Positions 36,665 through 46,687 are shown, counted from the stretch's first letter. The stretch: 60,388 bases of DNA from Acidobacteriota bacterium (GCA_014189895.1 BJFQ01000007.1:1-60388); one strand, 5' to 3'. The notes: generated by a model from the sequence alone, not told the origin. Program-made: numbers and translations.

Positions 36665-38295
36665 CAGTGCTTCTCCTCGGAGGTTTCAGCCTGGCTTGAA
36701 TTTTCATGTGTACCCGGAGCAATCATTCCCTGCATGCCTTCTTGCTTGGCTTTTTCTTGTTCCGTACTGATCGAAGGAGCTAGGTAGTAATCAGGGTTCA
36801 CTTGTCTGACTAATTTTGCCACTGGGCGATCCATAATTTCCATTAAGGGACGAGGGTAAAGGCCAATCCATACCGCCAAGATAACCAAAGGGGCAAAGAC
36901 CACCATTTCACGTGTTGTTAAATCGGACATCTTACGATTGACCTCCGAAATGGAGCCGAACATCACACGTTGGAACATCCACAACATATAAGCAGCGCCC
37001 AAGATAATTCCAGAAGTAGCTACAACGGCTGCCCACGGGAAGGCTTGAAAAGATCCCTGGAGAATAATGAGCTCGCCGATAAATCCATTAAGAAGCGGTA
37101 GCCCAATAGAACTCATCGTCATGATCATAAAAATAGTGGAGTAAATTGGCATGGTTTCCGATAGACCTCCGAAATCGGCAATCATGCGAGTGTGGCGACG
37201 ATCATAAACGACAGCTACGGCAAGGAACAAGCCCGGTGTACTGATGCCGTGATTAATCATTTGGAACAACGCTCCCTTAAATCCATACGGATTAAGCGCA
37301 AAGATGCCGAGCATACACATGCCTAAATGGCTGACCGAGCTGTAAGCCACCAATTTCTTCATGTCTTTCTGAATCATGGCTACCAGCGCACCATAAATGA
37401 TCCCAATGAGGGACATCGCGATAAACCAAGGCATTAAATCCTTCACGGCCGTGGGGAAAATAGGGAGCAAGAGGCGGACAAAACCGTACGTCCCCATTTT
37501 TAACAAAATGCCGGCAAGGATAACGGATCCTGCCGTTGGCGCCTGAACGTGCGCATCGGGTAACCACGTATGGAAGGGGAACATGGGAACTTTAATCGCG
37601 AAAGCCACAAAGAAAGCGAGCGCAAGCAGGGTTTGGTAAGTCTTGGTTTGCTGAGCAATAATGGGAGCCATTGCTTGAAACGATTCTAGGGAGAAATCGA
37701 AAGTTCCCTGGGTCTTGGCTTGCAAGAAATAAATGGCGAGAACGGCTACCAGCAAAAGCACCGATCCTGCGAGGGTATAGAGAAATAATTTAATGGCTGC
37801 GTAAAGTTTTTGAGGACCCCCCCAAATGCCAATTAAGAAATACATTGGAACGAGCATTACTTCCCAAAAAACATAAAAAAGGAACATATCCTGAGTGATG
37901 AAAACGCCCAACATCGCCGTCTGGAGCACCAACAGCCAAATATAATACTCTTTCAAACGTTCGATAATCGCCTCCCAGGAACACAAAATCGCAATAGGTC
38001 CTATAAAGGTGGTCAGTAACCATAACAGCAAACTAATTCCATCCATGCCAACGCTAAATCGAACTCCCAAGGAGGGAATCCAGGACCAACTTTGAGCCCA
38101 TTGAACCGCATCGCTCGTTCGATCGTAAGCGAAGAAAAATGGAATACTCAATACAAAACTCAAAACGGTCGCGAATAAAGCACCTTTCTTGAAAATCTCG
38201 CTGCGCTCTTTCGGCACAAAGAGTAAGGCCAAGGCGGCGGCAAAGGGGATAAACGTTGCAGCAAGCATGAGGAGAGTATTGGCAAATTGACTCAT
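36664..38295 (-). CDS. nuoM: Complex I subunit NuoM
   Basis: Antiporter-like membrane subunit of 543 residues. It has FYVFWEVMLVPMYFLIGIWGG (key Glu), FAIKVPMFPFHTWLPDAHVQAPTAGSVILAG and KKLVAYSSVSHLGMCM. A hydrophilic C-terminal tail of about 50 residues rich in Glu and Lys follows the last helix and is unusual for NuoM. Located between nuoL and nuoN. Confidence 0.97.
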   Translation of the reverse strand: MSQFANTLLMLAATFIPFAAALALLFVPKERSEIFKKGALFATVLSFVLSIPFFFAYDRTSDAVQWAQSWSWIPSLGVRFSVGMDGISLLLWLLTTFIGPIAILCSWEAIIERLKEYYIWLLVLQTAMLGVFITQDMFLFYVFWEVMLVPMYFLIGIWGGPQKLYAAIKLFLYTLAGSVLLLVAVLAIYFLQAKTQGTFDFSLESFQAMAPIIAQQTKTYQTLLALAFFVAFAIKVPMFPFHTWLPDAHVQAPTAGSVILAGILLKMGTYGFVRLLLPIFPTAVKDLMPWFIAMSLIGIIYGALVAMIQKDMKKLVAYSSVSHLGMCMLGIFALNPYGFKGALFQMINHGISTPGLFLAVAVVYDRRHTRMIADFGGLSETMPIYSTIFMIMTMSSIGLPLLNGFIGELIILQGSFQAFPWAAVVATSGIILGAAYMLWMFQRVMFGSISEVNRKMSDLTTREMVVFAPLVILAVWIGLYPRPLMEIMDRPVAKLVRQVNPDYYLAPSISTEQEKAKQEGMQGMIAPGTHENSSQAETSEEKH

Positions 38296-38316
38296 GAAAT
38301 CTCCAAACTTAAGGTG

Positions 38317-40530
38317 TTAACCAAGGAATTTAAAAAACATTAGAAGAACGAAACCCAAGAGCATGACAAAGGCATAGTTTTGTACTCGGCCCGATTGAAA
38401 TGTCTTGAAGAGAGAAGCAAATTGCTGAAATAGCCAAGCGACAAAATTAACAAGTCCATCCACAATGTAGGTATCAAACCAATAACTAGCATGTGCAAAC
38501 AGAAGGGTTGCGCGACCGGCTCCATTCACCATACCGTCCACGACCCAAGTATCAAAAGACCACAACTGACCGGCTAGACGCTTCATGGGGGTAATTAGCA
38601 AGGCTTCATAAAACTCATCAATATAAAATCGAGCATTGACCCATTCAAAAAGATTGGGATAATTTTTCACGAAGCGCTTTGCCCTCGACCATGAAGGGTC
38701 TGACGCATAGATCCAATAAGCTAAGGCCATGGCACCGGGGGCCCAGATGACCGTCGCCCAGATCATGAGTCCATACTCAACTTTAGAAACAGCTTCAATA
38801 CCTTCGGAGACAGATGTGATTTGATAAAGAATGGGTGAAAGCCATTCGGAGAAATAGGAGTGCCCTAAGAAATGAAGGGCGTGCGGGACATTGAGAAAAC
38901 CACCCCCGACTGCTAAAAGGGCCAGAATAAAGACAGGTACCCACATATTCCATGGCACTTCATGAGGCACATGTGCGCCCCTATGATGGTCGTCATGTCC
39001 GTGTGCGTCTCCGTGAACCGTCAAATGATACGGATCCTCGCCGCTACCGCGGTAACTTCCAAGGAATGTCATGCAGATTAATCGCATCATATAAAACGCA
39101 GTGAAGAAAGCGGCGACCATGCCCATCAGCCAGGTTAAGAGATATAACGTTGAACCTTGATAGGTTCCTCCTTGATACCAACCTTCAAAAACTTTCCACA
39201 GGATTTCATCTTTAGAGAAGAATCCACTGAAAGGGAAAATTCCAGCGATAGCGAAAGTGGACAAAAGCATGGACCAGAAGGTCCAAGGCATGTATTTTCT
39301 CAGACCCCCCATGTTTCTCATATCCTGCTCATGGTGGCAGGCCATAATCACAGAGCCCGAACCTAAAAAGAGACAGGCCTTAAAGAAAGCATGCGTAAAA
39401 ACATGGAACATGCCAGCGGTAAAAGCGCCAGCACCCATACCCATGAACATAAATCCCAATTGGGAGACCGTACTGTAAGCAAGCACCTTCTTAATGTCGT
39501 ATTGCGCTAGACCCATGGAAGCCGCTAGGAGAGCAGTAAGGGCTCCAATAATCAAAATTAAATGAAGTGCAGAGGGGGCATTAACAAATATAAAATTGAG
39601 TCGCGTGATCATATAAAGTCCTGAGGTGACCATCGTCGCAGCGTGAATCAAGGCTGAGACGGGTGTGGGACCCGCCATGGCATCAGGAAGCCAAACATAT
39701 AAGGGGATCTGAGCAGACTTACCCATCGCTCCCACAAACAAACAGCCCCCAATCAAGTTCATCCAAAAGGTGGGGGAAGCCGTGTGACCAAAGAGTGTGA
39801 TGGATGGTAACGCCATGAGGGATCTTGCAGAACCCATCAAGGTGTCATAGTCCAAAGATCCAAAAACCATGAAGATCAGGAAAAAACCTAGCATAAATCC
39901 AAAGTCACCAATGCGATTGGTCACGAAGGCTTTTTTAGCAGCATCGCCCGCGAAGGTCTTATCGAAATAGAAACCAATGAGAAGGTAGGAGCATAGACCG
40001 ACGCCTTCCCATCCCAAAAACATCATCAGAATGTTGGAGCCTAATACCAAGTTCAGCATGCTGAATACAAAGAGGTTGAGGTAGGCCATAAATCGGTAAT
40101 ACCTAAAATCCTTTTGTTCCTCTTCCATGTAGCCCGTACTGAAAAGATGGATAAGGAAGCCCGCTCCAGTTACCAAGAGAGCCATAGCCGCACTCAAGAC
40201 ATCGAACTTGTAGGCCCATTCTACGGTCGCAAAAGTCAGACGCTGGTCTGCAATCTGAGCTCCTCCGACGTCAAACCAAGTCCAAAGTGATTGATGGAGA
40301 CTTCGCGAGGATTCAGGTAATTGAAGGAGTTGGGAGAAATAAAATACGGATAATAAAAAGGACGCTCCAACGGAGCCCAAAGCAATTCCATTGACCCACT
40401 GATTATTTCGAAGATGCCGGCCCGTTACCCCGTTCACCAAAAAGCCAAAGAGCGGTAGAAACGGGATTAACCATAAATACGAAACAGCCTGGGAGGCTGG
40501 CATCAGATGAGTGAGTGTGGATTCGTTCAT
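38317..40530 (-). CDS. nuoL: Complex I subunit NuoL
   Basis: Distal proton-pumping subunit, 737 residues. Motifs: FLGWEGVGLCSYLLIGFY with the conserved Glu, KSAQIPLYVWLPDAMAGPTPVSALIHAATMV, and KKVLAYSTVSQLGFM. The C-terminal helix HL follows. A histidine-rich cytoplasmic or periplasmic loop (VHGDAHGHDDHHRGAHVPHE) lies before the last third of the protein and may bind metal. NuoL, NuoM and NuoN are all present, so the full pumping arm is encoded. Confidence 0.97.
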   Translation of the reverse strand: MNESTLTHLMPASQAVSYLWLIPFLPLFGFLVNGVTGRHLRNNQWVNGIALGSVGASFLLSVFYFSQLLQLPESSRSLHQSLWTWFDVGGAQIADQRLTFATVEWAYKFDVLSAAMALLVTGAGFLIHLFSTGYMEEEQKDFRYYRFMAYLNLFVFSMLNLVLGSNILMMFLGWEGVGLCSYLLIGFYFDKTFAGDAAKKAFVTNRIGDFGFMLGFFLIFMVFGSLDYDTLMGSARSLMALPSITLFGHTASPTFWMNLIGGCLFVGAMGKSAQIPLYVWLPDAMAGPTPVSALIHAATMVTSGLYMITRLNFIFVNAPSALHLILIIGALTALLAASMGLAQYDIKKVLAYSTVSQLGFMFMGMGAGAFTAGMFHVFTHAFFKACLFLGSGSVIMACHHEQDMRNMGGLRKYMPWTFWSMLLSTFAIAGIFPFSGFFSKDEILWKVFEGWYQGGTYQGSTLYLLTWLMGMVAAFFTAFYMMRLICMTFLGSYRGSGEDPYHLTVHGDAHGHDDHHRGAHVPHEVPWNMWVPVFILALLAVGGGFLNVPHALHFLGHSYFSEWLSPILYQITSVSEGIEAVSKVEYGLMIWATVIWAPGAMALAYWIYASDPSWSRAKRFVKNYPNLFEWVNARFYIDEFYEALLITPMKRLAGQLWSFDTWVVDGMVNGAGRATLLFAHASYWFDTYIVDGLVNFVAWLFQQFASLFKTFQSGRVQNYAFVMLLGFVLLMFFKFLG

Positions 40531-40536
40531 AAAGGC

Positions 40537-40839
40537 TTATCCATTCAATAAATTAATGTCGTCGGCTTGTACCGTATCTTTACGCCGATACAAAGCCACG
40601 GCCAAAGCGAGCCCTATGGCGACCTCAGCGGCCGCAAATCCCATGACCAATAGGGCGAAAGCTTGACCTTCCACGGTCCCACTTTGTCTTGCAAAAGCGA
40701 TGAGATTCAGATTTGCAGCATTGAGCATGAGTTCGACCGACATCAAAATGATCAAAAGATTACGTCGAATCAAAACGCCCGCAACACCAATGAAGAACAT
40801 CAAGGAAGAAATGAACAGAACAACGTTGAGAGAGATCAC
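40537..40839 (-). CDS. nuoK: Complex I subunit NuoK
   Basis: Three-helix subunit of 100 residues with two conserved membrane glutamates in ILMSVELMLNAANLNL and GFAAAEVAIGLALAVALYRR. Overlaps nuoJ by four bases. Confidence 0.96.
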   Translation of the reverse strand: MISLNVVLFISSLMFFIGVAGVLIRRNLLIILMSVELMLNAANLNLIAFARQSGTVEGQAFALLVMGFAAAEVAIGLALAVALYRRKDTVQADDINLLNG

Positions 40840-41390
40840 GATACACGCTCCGACTTAGCGAGTACCAAGGCACCTACGAGTGCTACCAAAAGAATGACCG
40901 AAAGGATTTCGAGGGGAAGCAAGAATCCTGCAAATAAACCTCGACTCACCATTTGTGCATTTTGAGCACTAACTGAAAGGCCTTGGGCAAGATCGGGAGC
41001 GAGTGAAAGGGCCACCGGGGCTGTGGCGCCAAATAGATTAGATTTCATCGTATAGGCAAAGATACCGAGCGCAATTAAGACTAGTGGCAAAGACCACTTG
41101 ATTTGTGTGGTGAACAAACTCTTTTCCTTATACTTGGTCAGTTCAACTAACATGACCACAAATAGGAACAGGACGACAATGCCGCCCGCATAAACCAGTA
41201 GCTGGGCCATACCAAGGAATTCTGCACTCAGACATAAGAAACAAGCGGCCACCATAATCATGGAAAACAAAAATCCCAGGACGCTGTGGACAGCTGAAGT
41301 AGAGAGAATCATCACCGCCGCTCCCGCACAGGCCAAAAGACCAAAGACGAGGAAGAGATTGTGACCGATGCTCGTAAAGAGTGCATTCAT
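40836..41390 (-). CDS. nuoJ: Complex I subunit NuoJ
   Basis: Five-helix membrane subunit, 184 residues. SAVHSVLGFLFSMIMVAACFLCLSAEFLGMAQLLVYAGGIVVLFLFVVML contains the pi-bulge helix region near Tyr and Gly-Gly that controls proton coupling. Follows nuoI by 13 bases. Confidence 0.95.
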   Translation of the reverse strand: MNALFTSIGHNLFLVFGLLACAGAAVMILSTSAVHSVLGFLFSMIMVAACFLCLSAEFLGMAQLLVYAGGIVVLFLFVVMLVELTKYKEKSLFTTQIKWSLPLVLIALGIFAYTMKSNLFGATAPVALSLAPDLAQGLSVSAQNAQMVSRGLFAGFLLPLEILSVILLVALVGALVLAKSERVS

Positions 41391-41403
41391 GAGTTCGTCC
41401 TAC

Positions 41404-41931
41404 TTAGGTGTAATCAGGCGAATCGGGAGTAGCCGATGAGGAAATAGAATATTGACCGACCGGAGACACACGGAACATATCTTGGAATTGCCCATCCATA
41501 CCAATCGAGAAATCTTCACGGTTGTAAGCTGCAAGTTCAAACTGATGATTCAAGATAATGGAATCAAATCCGCAACTTTCGACACAGAATTCACAAAAAA
41601 TACAGCGCTCCATCTCAAAGTCATAACGAGTCGGATAGGGCGTCTTACGTCCTTCTTTTTTGCCCTTATTAATAGTGATCACCTGTGTCGGGCATATTTT
41701 TTCACAGGCTAAACAGCAAACACATTTGATTTCTCCCTGCTCGTCTCGAAGCATCTGAAGACGACCTCGATATCGTGGGGCGATGGTAATAGGTGTTTCA
41801 GGATACTCCACGGTGATATGAATATGTTTCTTAGATCGATTAGCTTGGAAGAAGTTTCTACCGAAATATTTTCCGGTTAATTTCATCCCCGAGGCAATGT
41901 CGATGGGTAGTAGTTTTTTCAAAATAGACAT
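41404..41931 (-). CDS. nuoI: Complex I subunit NuoI (two [4Fe-4S] clusters)
   Basis: Carries clusters N6a and N6b in the peripheral arm. Start chosen at ATG 41931, eight bases after the nuoH stop. The first motif is CVCCLACEKICP (regular C-x2-C-x2-C-x3-C-P); the second is CIFCEFCVESCG, in which the usual Pro after the fourth Cys is Gly. GRLQMLRDEQGEIKC precedes the first site. 175 residues. The C-terminal tail (Ser/Thr/Asp-rich) is longer than usual. Confidence 0.94.
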   Translation of the reverse strand: MSILKKLLPIDIASGMKLTGKYFGRNFFQANRSKKHIHITVEYPETPITIAPRYRGRLQMLRDEQGEIKCVCCLACEKICPTQVITINKGKKEGRKTPYPTRYDFEMERCIFCEFCVESCGFDSIILNHQFELAAYNREDFSIGMDGQFQDMFRVSPVGQYSISSSATPDSPDYT

Positions 41932-41938
41932 AGGAGTC

Positions 41939-43117
41939 CTAGAAAGTAAATCGGATCGCTGCAGCAACGAGAAGGTTCACTAAGGTAACGGGGATCAGCC
42001 ATTTCCAACCCACGCTCATCAATTGATCGTAGCGATAACGGGGTAAAGTAGCCCGCACCCAAAGGAAAACGAAAAGGAGAAAGAAAACTTTACCGAAAAA
42101 GAACAGCAAACTAGGTTGGGCAAGAAAGGGAATGGAGTCCGGCACAAATCTTTGGAGACCAAAGGGCAGTAGGTAGTGTCCGCCCAAGAAGAAACCCGCT
42201 GCAATCGCTGAAACAGCCATCATATTGGCGTATTCAGCCAACATAAACCAAGCAAACTTCATACCGGTATATTCAGTATGAAATCCCGATACCAATTCGG
42301 TTTCGGCTTCAGCTAAATCAAAGGGGACACGGTTCGTTTCCGCAAAGCCACAAGTAAGGTAGAAGAAGAATCCAAAAAAGAGGGGGATCGCTGCAATCAG
42401 TGGCATCTGAACAACGGCACCTGCGGCAGTGACGGTGGGGACGCCCGCCAGGTAAATCGAAAGCTCTCTAAAGTTCAACGTACCCGAAAGAACCACCGCC
42501 GCCAACAACGAGAGGCTTAGAGGTATTTCATAGCTGATAATTTGGGCGGCGCTTCGGAGGCCACCTAAGAGGGGGTATTTTGAATTAGAAGCCCAACCAC
42601 CTAGGACGATGCCATAAACACCAATAGATCCCACGGCCATAATGTAGAGCAAACCTACATTAATATCTGTCAAGAAACCTGTGAAGGGCAAACCACCCAC
42701 GATCGGAAATTGATCCGGGAAGACGAAGAGGGCACCAGGATAAAAGCAGATGACGGCAAAAGTGGCAAAAGCTGGAATCATGCACACTACCGGAGCAATA
42801 ACAAAAACAAAACGATCAGCCCGATCAGGCACGATGTCTTCCTTAAGTAGCAATTTTAATCCGTCAGCTGCGAAGACCGGTAGACCCCGAAAGAATGACA
42901 GAACAGGAATTCGACCGATTGCCCATGAGAGTTTATTGATGCCCGCAGCAAATCCTCGAATCCCACCCGCTTGACGGGTCGCCCCTAATCGAACCTGAAT
43001 ATAGCCAATTACTTTGCGTTCCGCAAAAGTCATGAAAGGCACAATCAAAAGAATAATGGAAATCAGAACGGTAATTTGGATGACCGCCATCACCACCTGC
43101 TGAACAGGAGTCATCAT
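41939..43117 (-). CDS. nuoH: Complex I subunit NuoH
   Basis: Quinone-site membrane subunit, 392 residues. [19 protein letters not shown] near the N terminus, [30 protein letters not shown], and [31 protein letters not shown] are the conserved loop sequences lining the quinone chamber. It overlaps nuoD by four bases. Length slightly above average owing to insertions in the first third. Confidence 0.97.
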   Translation of the reverse strand: MMTPVQQVVMAVIQITVLISIILLIVPFMTFAERKVIGYIQVRLGATRQAGGIRGFAAGINKLSWAIGRIPVLSFFRGLPVFAADGLKLLLKEDIVPDRADRFVFVIAPVVCMIPAFATFAVICFYPGALFVFPDQFPIVGGLPFTGFLTDINVGLLYIMAVGSIGVYGIVLGGWASNSKYPLLGGLRSAAQIISYEIPLSLSLLAAVVLSGTLNFRELSIYLAGVPTVTAAGAVVQMPLIAAIPLFFGFFFYLTCGFAETNRVPFDLAEAETELVSGFHTEYTGMKFAWFMLAEYANMMAVSAIAAGFFLGGHYLLPFGLQRFVPDSIPFLAQPSLLFFFGKVFFLLFVFLWVRATLPRYRYDQLMSVGWKWLIPVTLVNLLVAAAIRFTF

Positions 43118-44214
43118 CGGTCCACCTCTCCGAGAACAACATCGAGTGTTCCAATGGCAGCGATGACATCAGCGAGTAAGCGGCCTTCTGTCATTTGAGG
43201 TAGCGCTTGAAGATTCACAAAGGAGGGACCACGCACATGGAAACGATAGGGATTTTGTGCACCCTTCTCCCCGACTAAGTAATAACCAAGTTCACCTTTG
43301 GGAGCTTCGATAGGGTGGTAGATTTCATTGACTTCGGATTTTAAAACCTTGGGAATCTTCGCCATCACATTACCTTCAGGAAGCCCGTCAATACATTGTT
43401 GAATAATGCGATGACTTTGACGAAATTCTTCAAGTCGAACAAGATAACGAGCATACGTATCTCCTTCGGTGCGCGTAGGAACTTCAAAATCCATTTCTGC
43501 ATAGGCAGCGTAGGGGAAAGCCTTTCGAACATCATAGTTGACGCCCGCGGCCCGCAGGACAGGTCCCGTAACCCCAAATGCAATACATTCATCAGCTTGA
43601 ATAGGGGCAATACCAATGGTTCTCTTTTTCCAGATGCGATTTTCTGTCAACAACGTCTCGTATTCATCGATACAGTTCAAAAACCGATCTTGGAAAGATT
43701 GAACCTGCTTGATGAACCCTGGGGGAATATCTTCGCGCAAGCCGCCGATACGAAAAGCGGTGGTTGTCAATCGAGCCCCACAGAATGACTCAAAACAATT
43801 AAGAATCTCTTCGCGCTCTCGGAAAGCATACAGGAATACCGTCATGGCTCCGATGTCGAGAGCATGCGTGCCGAGCCAAAGCAAATGTGAACTGATCCGA
43901 TTGAGTTCGGTCATCATCGTTCGGACGTAGTGGGCTCGACGAGGGACTTGAATACCAAATAATTTTTCGACCGACTCGGCCCATCCGAGGTTATTGCTTA
44001 CCGATGCCACATAGTCCATGCGATCGGTCCAAACTTGACCTTGGAAAAAAGTCTTGTTCTCGCAGATTTTTTCCACTCCGCGATGAAGATAGCCTATAAC
44101 AGGAGTGCACTTAACAATGGTTTCACCATCGAGACGAAGTTTGACTCGAAGCACCCCGTGCGTTGAAGGGTGTTGAGGTCCCAGATTGATTTCTAATTCC
44201 TCGTTTTTAAACAC
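43114..44214 (-). CDS. nuoD: Complex I subunit NuoD (49 kDa)
   Basis: Quinone-reducing site subunit, 366 residues. It contains [14 protein letters not shown] with the quinone-binding His, [39 protein letters not shown] and the final [19 protein letters not shown]. It is a separate gene from nuoC and follows it by 11 bases. Confidence 0.97.
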   Translation of the reverse strand: MFKNEELEINLGPQHPSTHGVLRVKLRLDGETIVKCTPVIGYLHRGVEKICENKTFFQGQVWTDRMDYVASVSNNLGWAESVEKLFGIQVPRRAHYVRTMMTELNRISSHLLWLGTHALDIGAMTVFLYAFREREEILNCFESFCGARLTTTAFRIGGLREDIPPGFIKQVQSFQDRFLNCIDEYETLLTENRIWKKRTIGIAPIQADECIAFGVTGPVLRAAGVNYDVRKAFPYAAYAEMDFEVPTRTEGDTYARYLVRLEEFRQSHRIIQQCIDGLPEGNVMAKIPKVLKSEVNEIYHPIEAPKGELGYYLVGEKGAQNPYRFHVRGPSFVNLQALPQMTEGRLLADVIAAIGTLDVVLGEVDR

Positions 44215-44225
44215 CGATCAAACTC

Positions 44226-45761
44226 CTAGTTGGCTTCTGGTTTCTTAAGATTAATACTCAGATTTCCTGCTTTTTCAAGGGAGAGACGCATCAAAACGCC
44301 TGATCGATCTTCGCGGAAATCAATTTCACGTTGTCCAAGACCGAGCGTTGGATACTCTTTTCGCAAAGGAAATCCTTCCCAATCCTCGGGACAGAGAATT
44401 CTAGTTAAGTCAGGGTGATTCATAAAGCGAATGCCTAACATATCAAAGATTTCACGTTCAAGCCAGTTGGCGCCAGGGTAAACCGCAACAGCGCTTGCTA
44501 CCTCATAGCCTTCCGGTATTAAAATACGTAAGCGTAAACGACGTTGTCGAGAGAGGCTCGTTAAATGATAAACAATGGAGAATTTGAATTGATCCGCGGC
44601 GGGATAGTGCGTTGCGGTTTCGTCTGCAAGCATTTCAAATTTCAGTGCAGGATCATCTTTACATAACGCTAAAGCTTCTAGAATAGAATCGGGGCGCACC
44701 TGGCAAACCAATTCCCCTGACTGCTGAAAAATTTCTTCAACTTTAGAACCTAATTTTTGTTGGAGATAGATAAGCTCGGGCGCTTCAGCTGAAGAAGGCG
44801 TGGGGGCAATGACATCATTATCGTCTTTTTTGGCGGCGGCGCGAACAGGGGCTTTGGGGGCTTCCTTGCCTTCAGCTATGGCTTTCGCTTTATTGGTTTC
44901 ATAATCTGCTAATTGCTTTTGCCACTTTGCTTCATCAGCTACTTTTTGAGCTTCTTGTTCGGCCAAGTAAATTTTCAGACTGGGAAGAGGGACTGTTTTC
45001 GGCATCACGACCACCCGATTGGGTGCAGCCGCAATATTCCATACAAAAGACTGACTAGCTTCGGGACTGTGGCCGTGCATTGCATCCACTTTCTTTTCAA
45101 TTTTAGGCGCGTCACCGAGGACACCATACTTGATCACGTCGACGGGACAACTCGCCGCAGCCGCAATAATTTTTTCAATCAGAGATTCCCCTAGGGCGTC
45201 TTTGATTTTAGACTTCTCGACTCGATTTTCATTTTCTTTTCCATCAAGCCGAACATCTGATTTGATATGGCAACTATCAGCAGTGACATGAAATACTTCA
45301 GGACACTCGGCTTCACAAGCGTTGCAGACAATACACCCTTCATCAATCCAGACCTCTGTAATGCGCGGCTTGGGTGTTAAGGCGCTTGCTTCAGGCAGGG
45401 GAGACGGCAGTGCGCTCGGGGCAGGCTCTGGTGCAGCCGTCGGGCTCACCGGGGCCGCAACTTCCGCTACGGTTTCCACCTTAGGTGATTCCACCGGGAC
45501 TTCGGAAACTACCTGTTGGTACTGAATCACATTGACGGGGCATGCAACCGCAGCCGCAATAATACTATTTTCTAGTGAAGACTGAAGGGCGGTATGAAGC
45601 GCGGATTTAGCGGATAGATTTTCGTCCTCTTGTCCGTCTACGCGTGCATCAGATTTGATATGACAGCTTTCGGCAGTGACATGAAATACGTCAGGGCATT
45701 CAGCCTCGCATGCGTTGCAAACGATACAACCTTCTTCAATCCAAACCTTGGTAATAGACAT
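44226..45761 (-). CDS. nuoC: NuoC fused to two N-terminal [4Fe-4S] ferredoxin domains
   Basis: An unusual 511-residue complex I subunit. Residues 2-82 and 134-213 are two nearly identical ferredoxin domains, each with C-x2-C-x2-C-x3-C-P (Cys12, 15, 18, 22; Cys143, 146, 149, 153), a further Cys (33; 164) and a distal Cys-Pro (74; 205). The spacing matches single-cluster Thermotoga-type ferredoxins. A Pro/Ala-rich linker (about 86-132) joins them, and a long charged linker (about 214-320) leads to a complete 30-kDa NuoC domain with YPGANWLEREIFDMLGIRF and HPDLTRIL, ending in LRKEYP. The fusion probably provides the electron entry that nuoEFG normally gives. It lies between nuoB (three bases away) and nuoD. 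Confidence 0.92.
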   Translation of the reverse strand: MSITKVWIEEGCIVCNACEAECPDVFHVTAESCHIKSDARVDGQEDENLSAKSALHTALQSSLENSIIAAAVACPVNVIQYQQVVSEVPVESPKVETVAEVAAPVSPTAAPEPAPSALPSPLPEASALTPKPRITEVWIDEGCIVCNACEAECPEVFHVTADSCHIKSDVRLDGKENENRVEKSKIKDALGESLIEKIIAAAASCPVDVIKYGVLGDAPKIEKKVDAMHGHSPEASQSFVWNIAAAPNRVVVMPKTVPLPSLKIYLAEQEAQKVADEAKWQKQLADYETNKAKAIAEGKEAPKAPVRAAAKKDDNDVIAPTPSSAEAPELIYLQQKLGSKVEEIFQQSGELVCQVRPDSILEALALCKDDPALKFEMLADETATHYPAADQFKFSIVYHLTSLSRQRRLRLRILIPEGYEVASAVAVYPGANWLEREIFDMLGIRFMNHPDLTRILCPEDWEGFPLRKEYPTLGLGQREIDFREDRSGVLMRLSLEKAGNLSINLKKPEAN

Positions 45762-45764
45762 CGA

Positions 45765-46280
45765 TTACCCTACAGACTCGAAGATTTCACCGTAACGATC
45801 AGACATACTTGACGTCATAATCTTGTCTTGCAACTTCAAAAAGCCATAGATCAAACTCTCGGGACGAGGGGGGCATCCCGGAATGAAAACATCCACGGGA
45901 ATAATTTTATCTACCCCTTGAATGGTGTGATAACTATCGAAGGGACCCCCTGCTGTTGCGCACGATCCCATAGCAATAACCCATTTAGGTTCGGGCATTT
46001 GATCGTAGAGTTTCTTAATGACCGGAGCCATCTTGTAGGTCACGGTCCCAGCCACGATCATCAAGTCTGATTGACGAGGAGTGGCTCTGAAAATGCCTGC
46101 GCCGAATCGATCAAAATCAAAACGACTAGCTCCCGCAGCCATCATCTCAATCGCGCAACAGGCTAGTCCAAAAGTCATGGGCCATACAGAAGAAGCCCGG
46201 GCCCAATTGACGACCTTTTCCACTTTGGTGGTGATCAAAATATGTTCGAGGGATGAGGGTTGATTAAGAATGACCGACAT
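45765..46280 (-). CDS. nuoB: Complex I subunit NuoB
   Basis: Holds the terminal cluster N2 next to the quinone site. 171 residues. Cluster Cys residues are visible in [25 protein letters not shown] and [10 protein letters not shown]. The helix [34 protein letters not shown] is fully conserved. It begins four bases after nuoA. Confidence 0.97.
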   Translation of the reverse strand: MSVILNQPSSLEHILITTKVEKVVNWARASSVWPMTFGLACCAIEMMAAGASRFDFDRFGAGIFRATPRQSDLMIVAGTVTYKMAPVIKKLYDQMPEPKWVIAMGSCATAGGPFDSYHTIQGVDKIIPVDVFIPGCPPRPESLIYGFLKLQDKIMTSSMSDRYGEIFESVG

Positions 46281-46284
46281 GAAC

Positions 46285-46638
46285 TTACTCCCAATTTAGG
46301 GCGCCCTTGGACCAAATGTAGGCGTACCCAATTAATAGCAAAAACAGAAAAATGCCCATCTCTACCAAACCAAAAATCCAAAGCTCTTTTAGTTGAAGAG
46401 CCCAGGGTAAAAGAAAAACCGTTTCAATATCGAAAACTAAAAACAGGACAGCGACGAGATAATATCTGACACTAAATTTTTCACGCGCATCGCCGGTAGC
46501 TGTGATACCGCACTCGTAAGTGGAATGTTTTGATGCGCTGTAGAAACTAGGGCGAATGAAACGAGAGAGACTCCACACCAAAGCAGGTAGAGTTAGGGAT
46601 ATGGCAATAAGCAACAAAATAGGTGCATAGCCTTGCAT
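46285..46638 (-). CDS. nuoA: Complex I subunit NuoA
   Basis: Three-helix membrane subunit, 117 residues. [40 protein letters not shown] is the diagnostic loop and second helix with Asp and Glu. First gene of the operon; the ribosome site GGGAGCGGAG precedes it. Confidence 0.96.
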   Translation of the reverse strand: MQGYAPILLLIAISLTLPALVWSLSRFIRPSFYSASKHSTYECGITATGDAREKFSVRYYLVAVLFLVFDIETVFLLPWALQLKELWIFGLVEMGIFLFLLLIGYAYIWSKGALNWE

Positions 46639-46657
46639 GGGATCTCCGCTCCCTTAT

Positions 46658-46687
46658 ATTGTGGGGTTTTGACAGCGCTTGGGTCAA
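46658..46687 (-). promoter_or_regulatory. Candidate sigma-70-type promoter of the nuo-atp operon
   Basis: On the minus strand, TTGACC (46682-46687) and CACAAT (46658-46663) are 18 bases apart, about 20 bases upstream of the nuoA start. Matches to the consensus are 5 of 6 and 4 of 6. It is the only start-like signal in the 67-base divergent gap with the pilB-type gene. Confidence 0.4.

Noticed and set aside
44900-45761. The duplicated ferredoxin domains as a possible assembly duplication.
   Set aside because: The two copies differ at many synonymous bases and at several residues, are separated by a unique linker, and the frame continues into NuoC, so an assembly error is unlikely.
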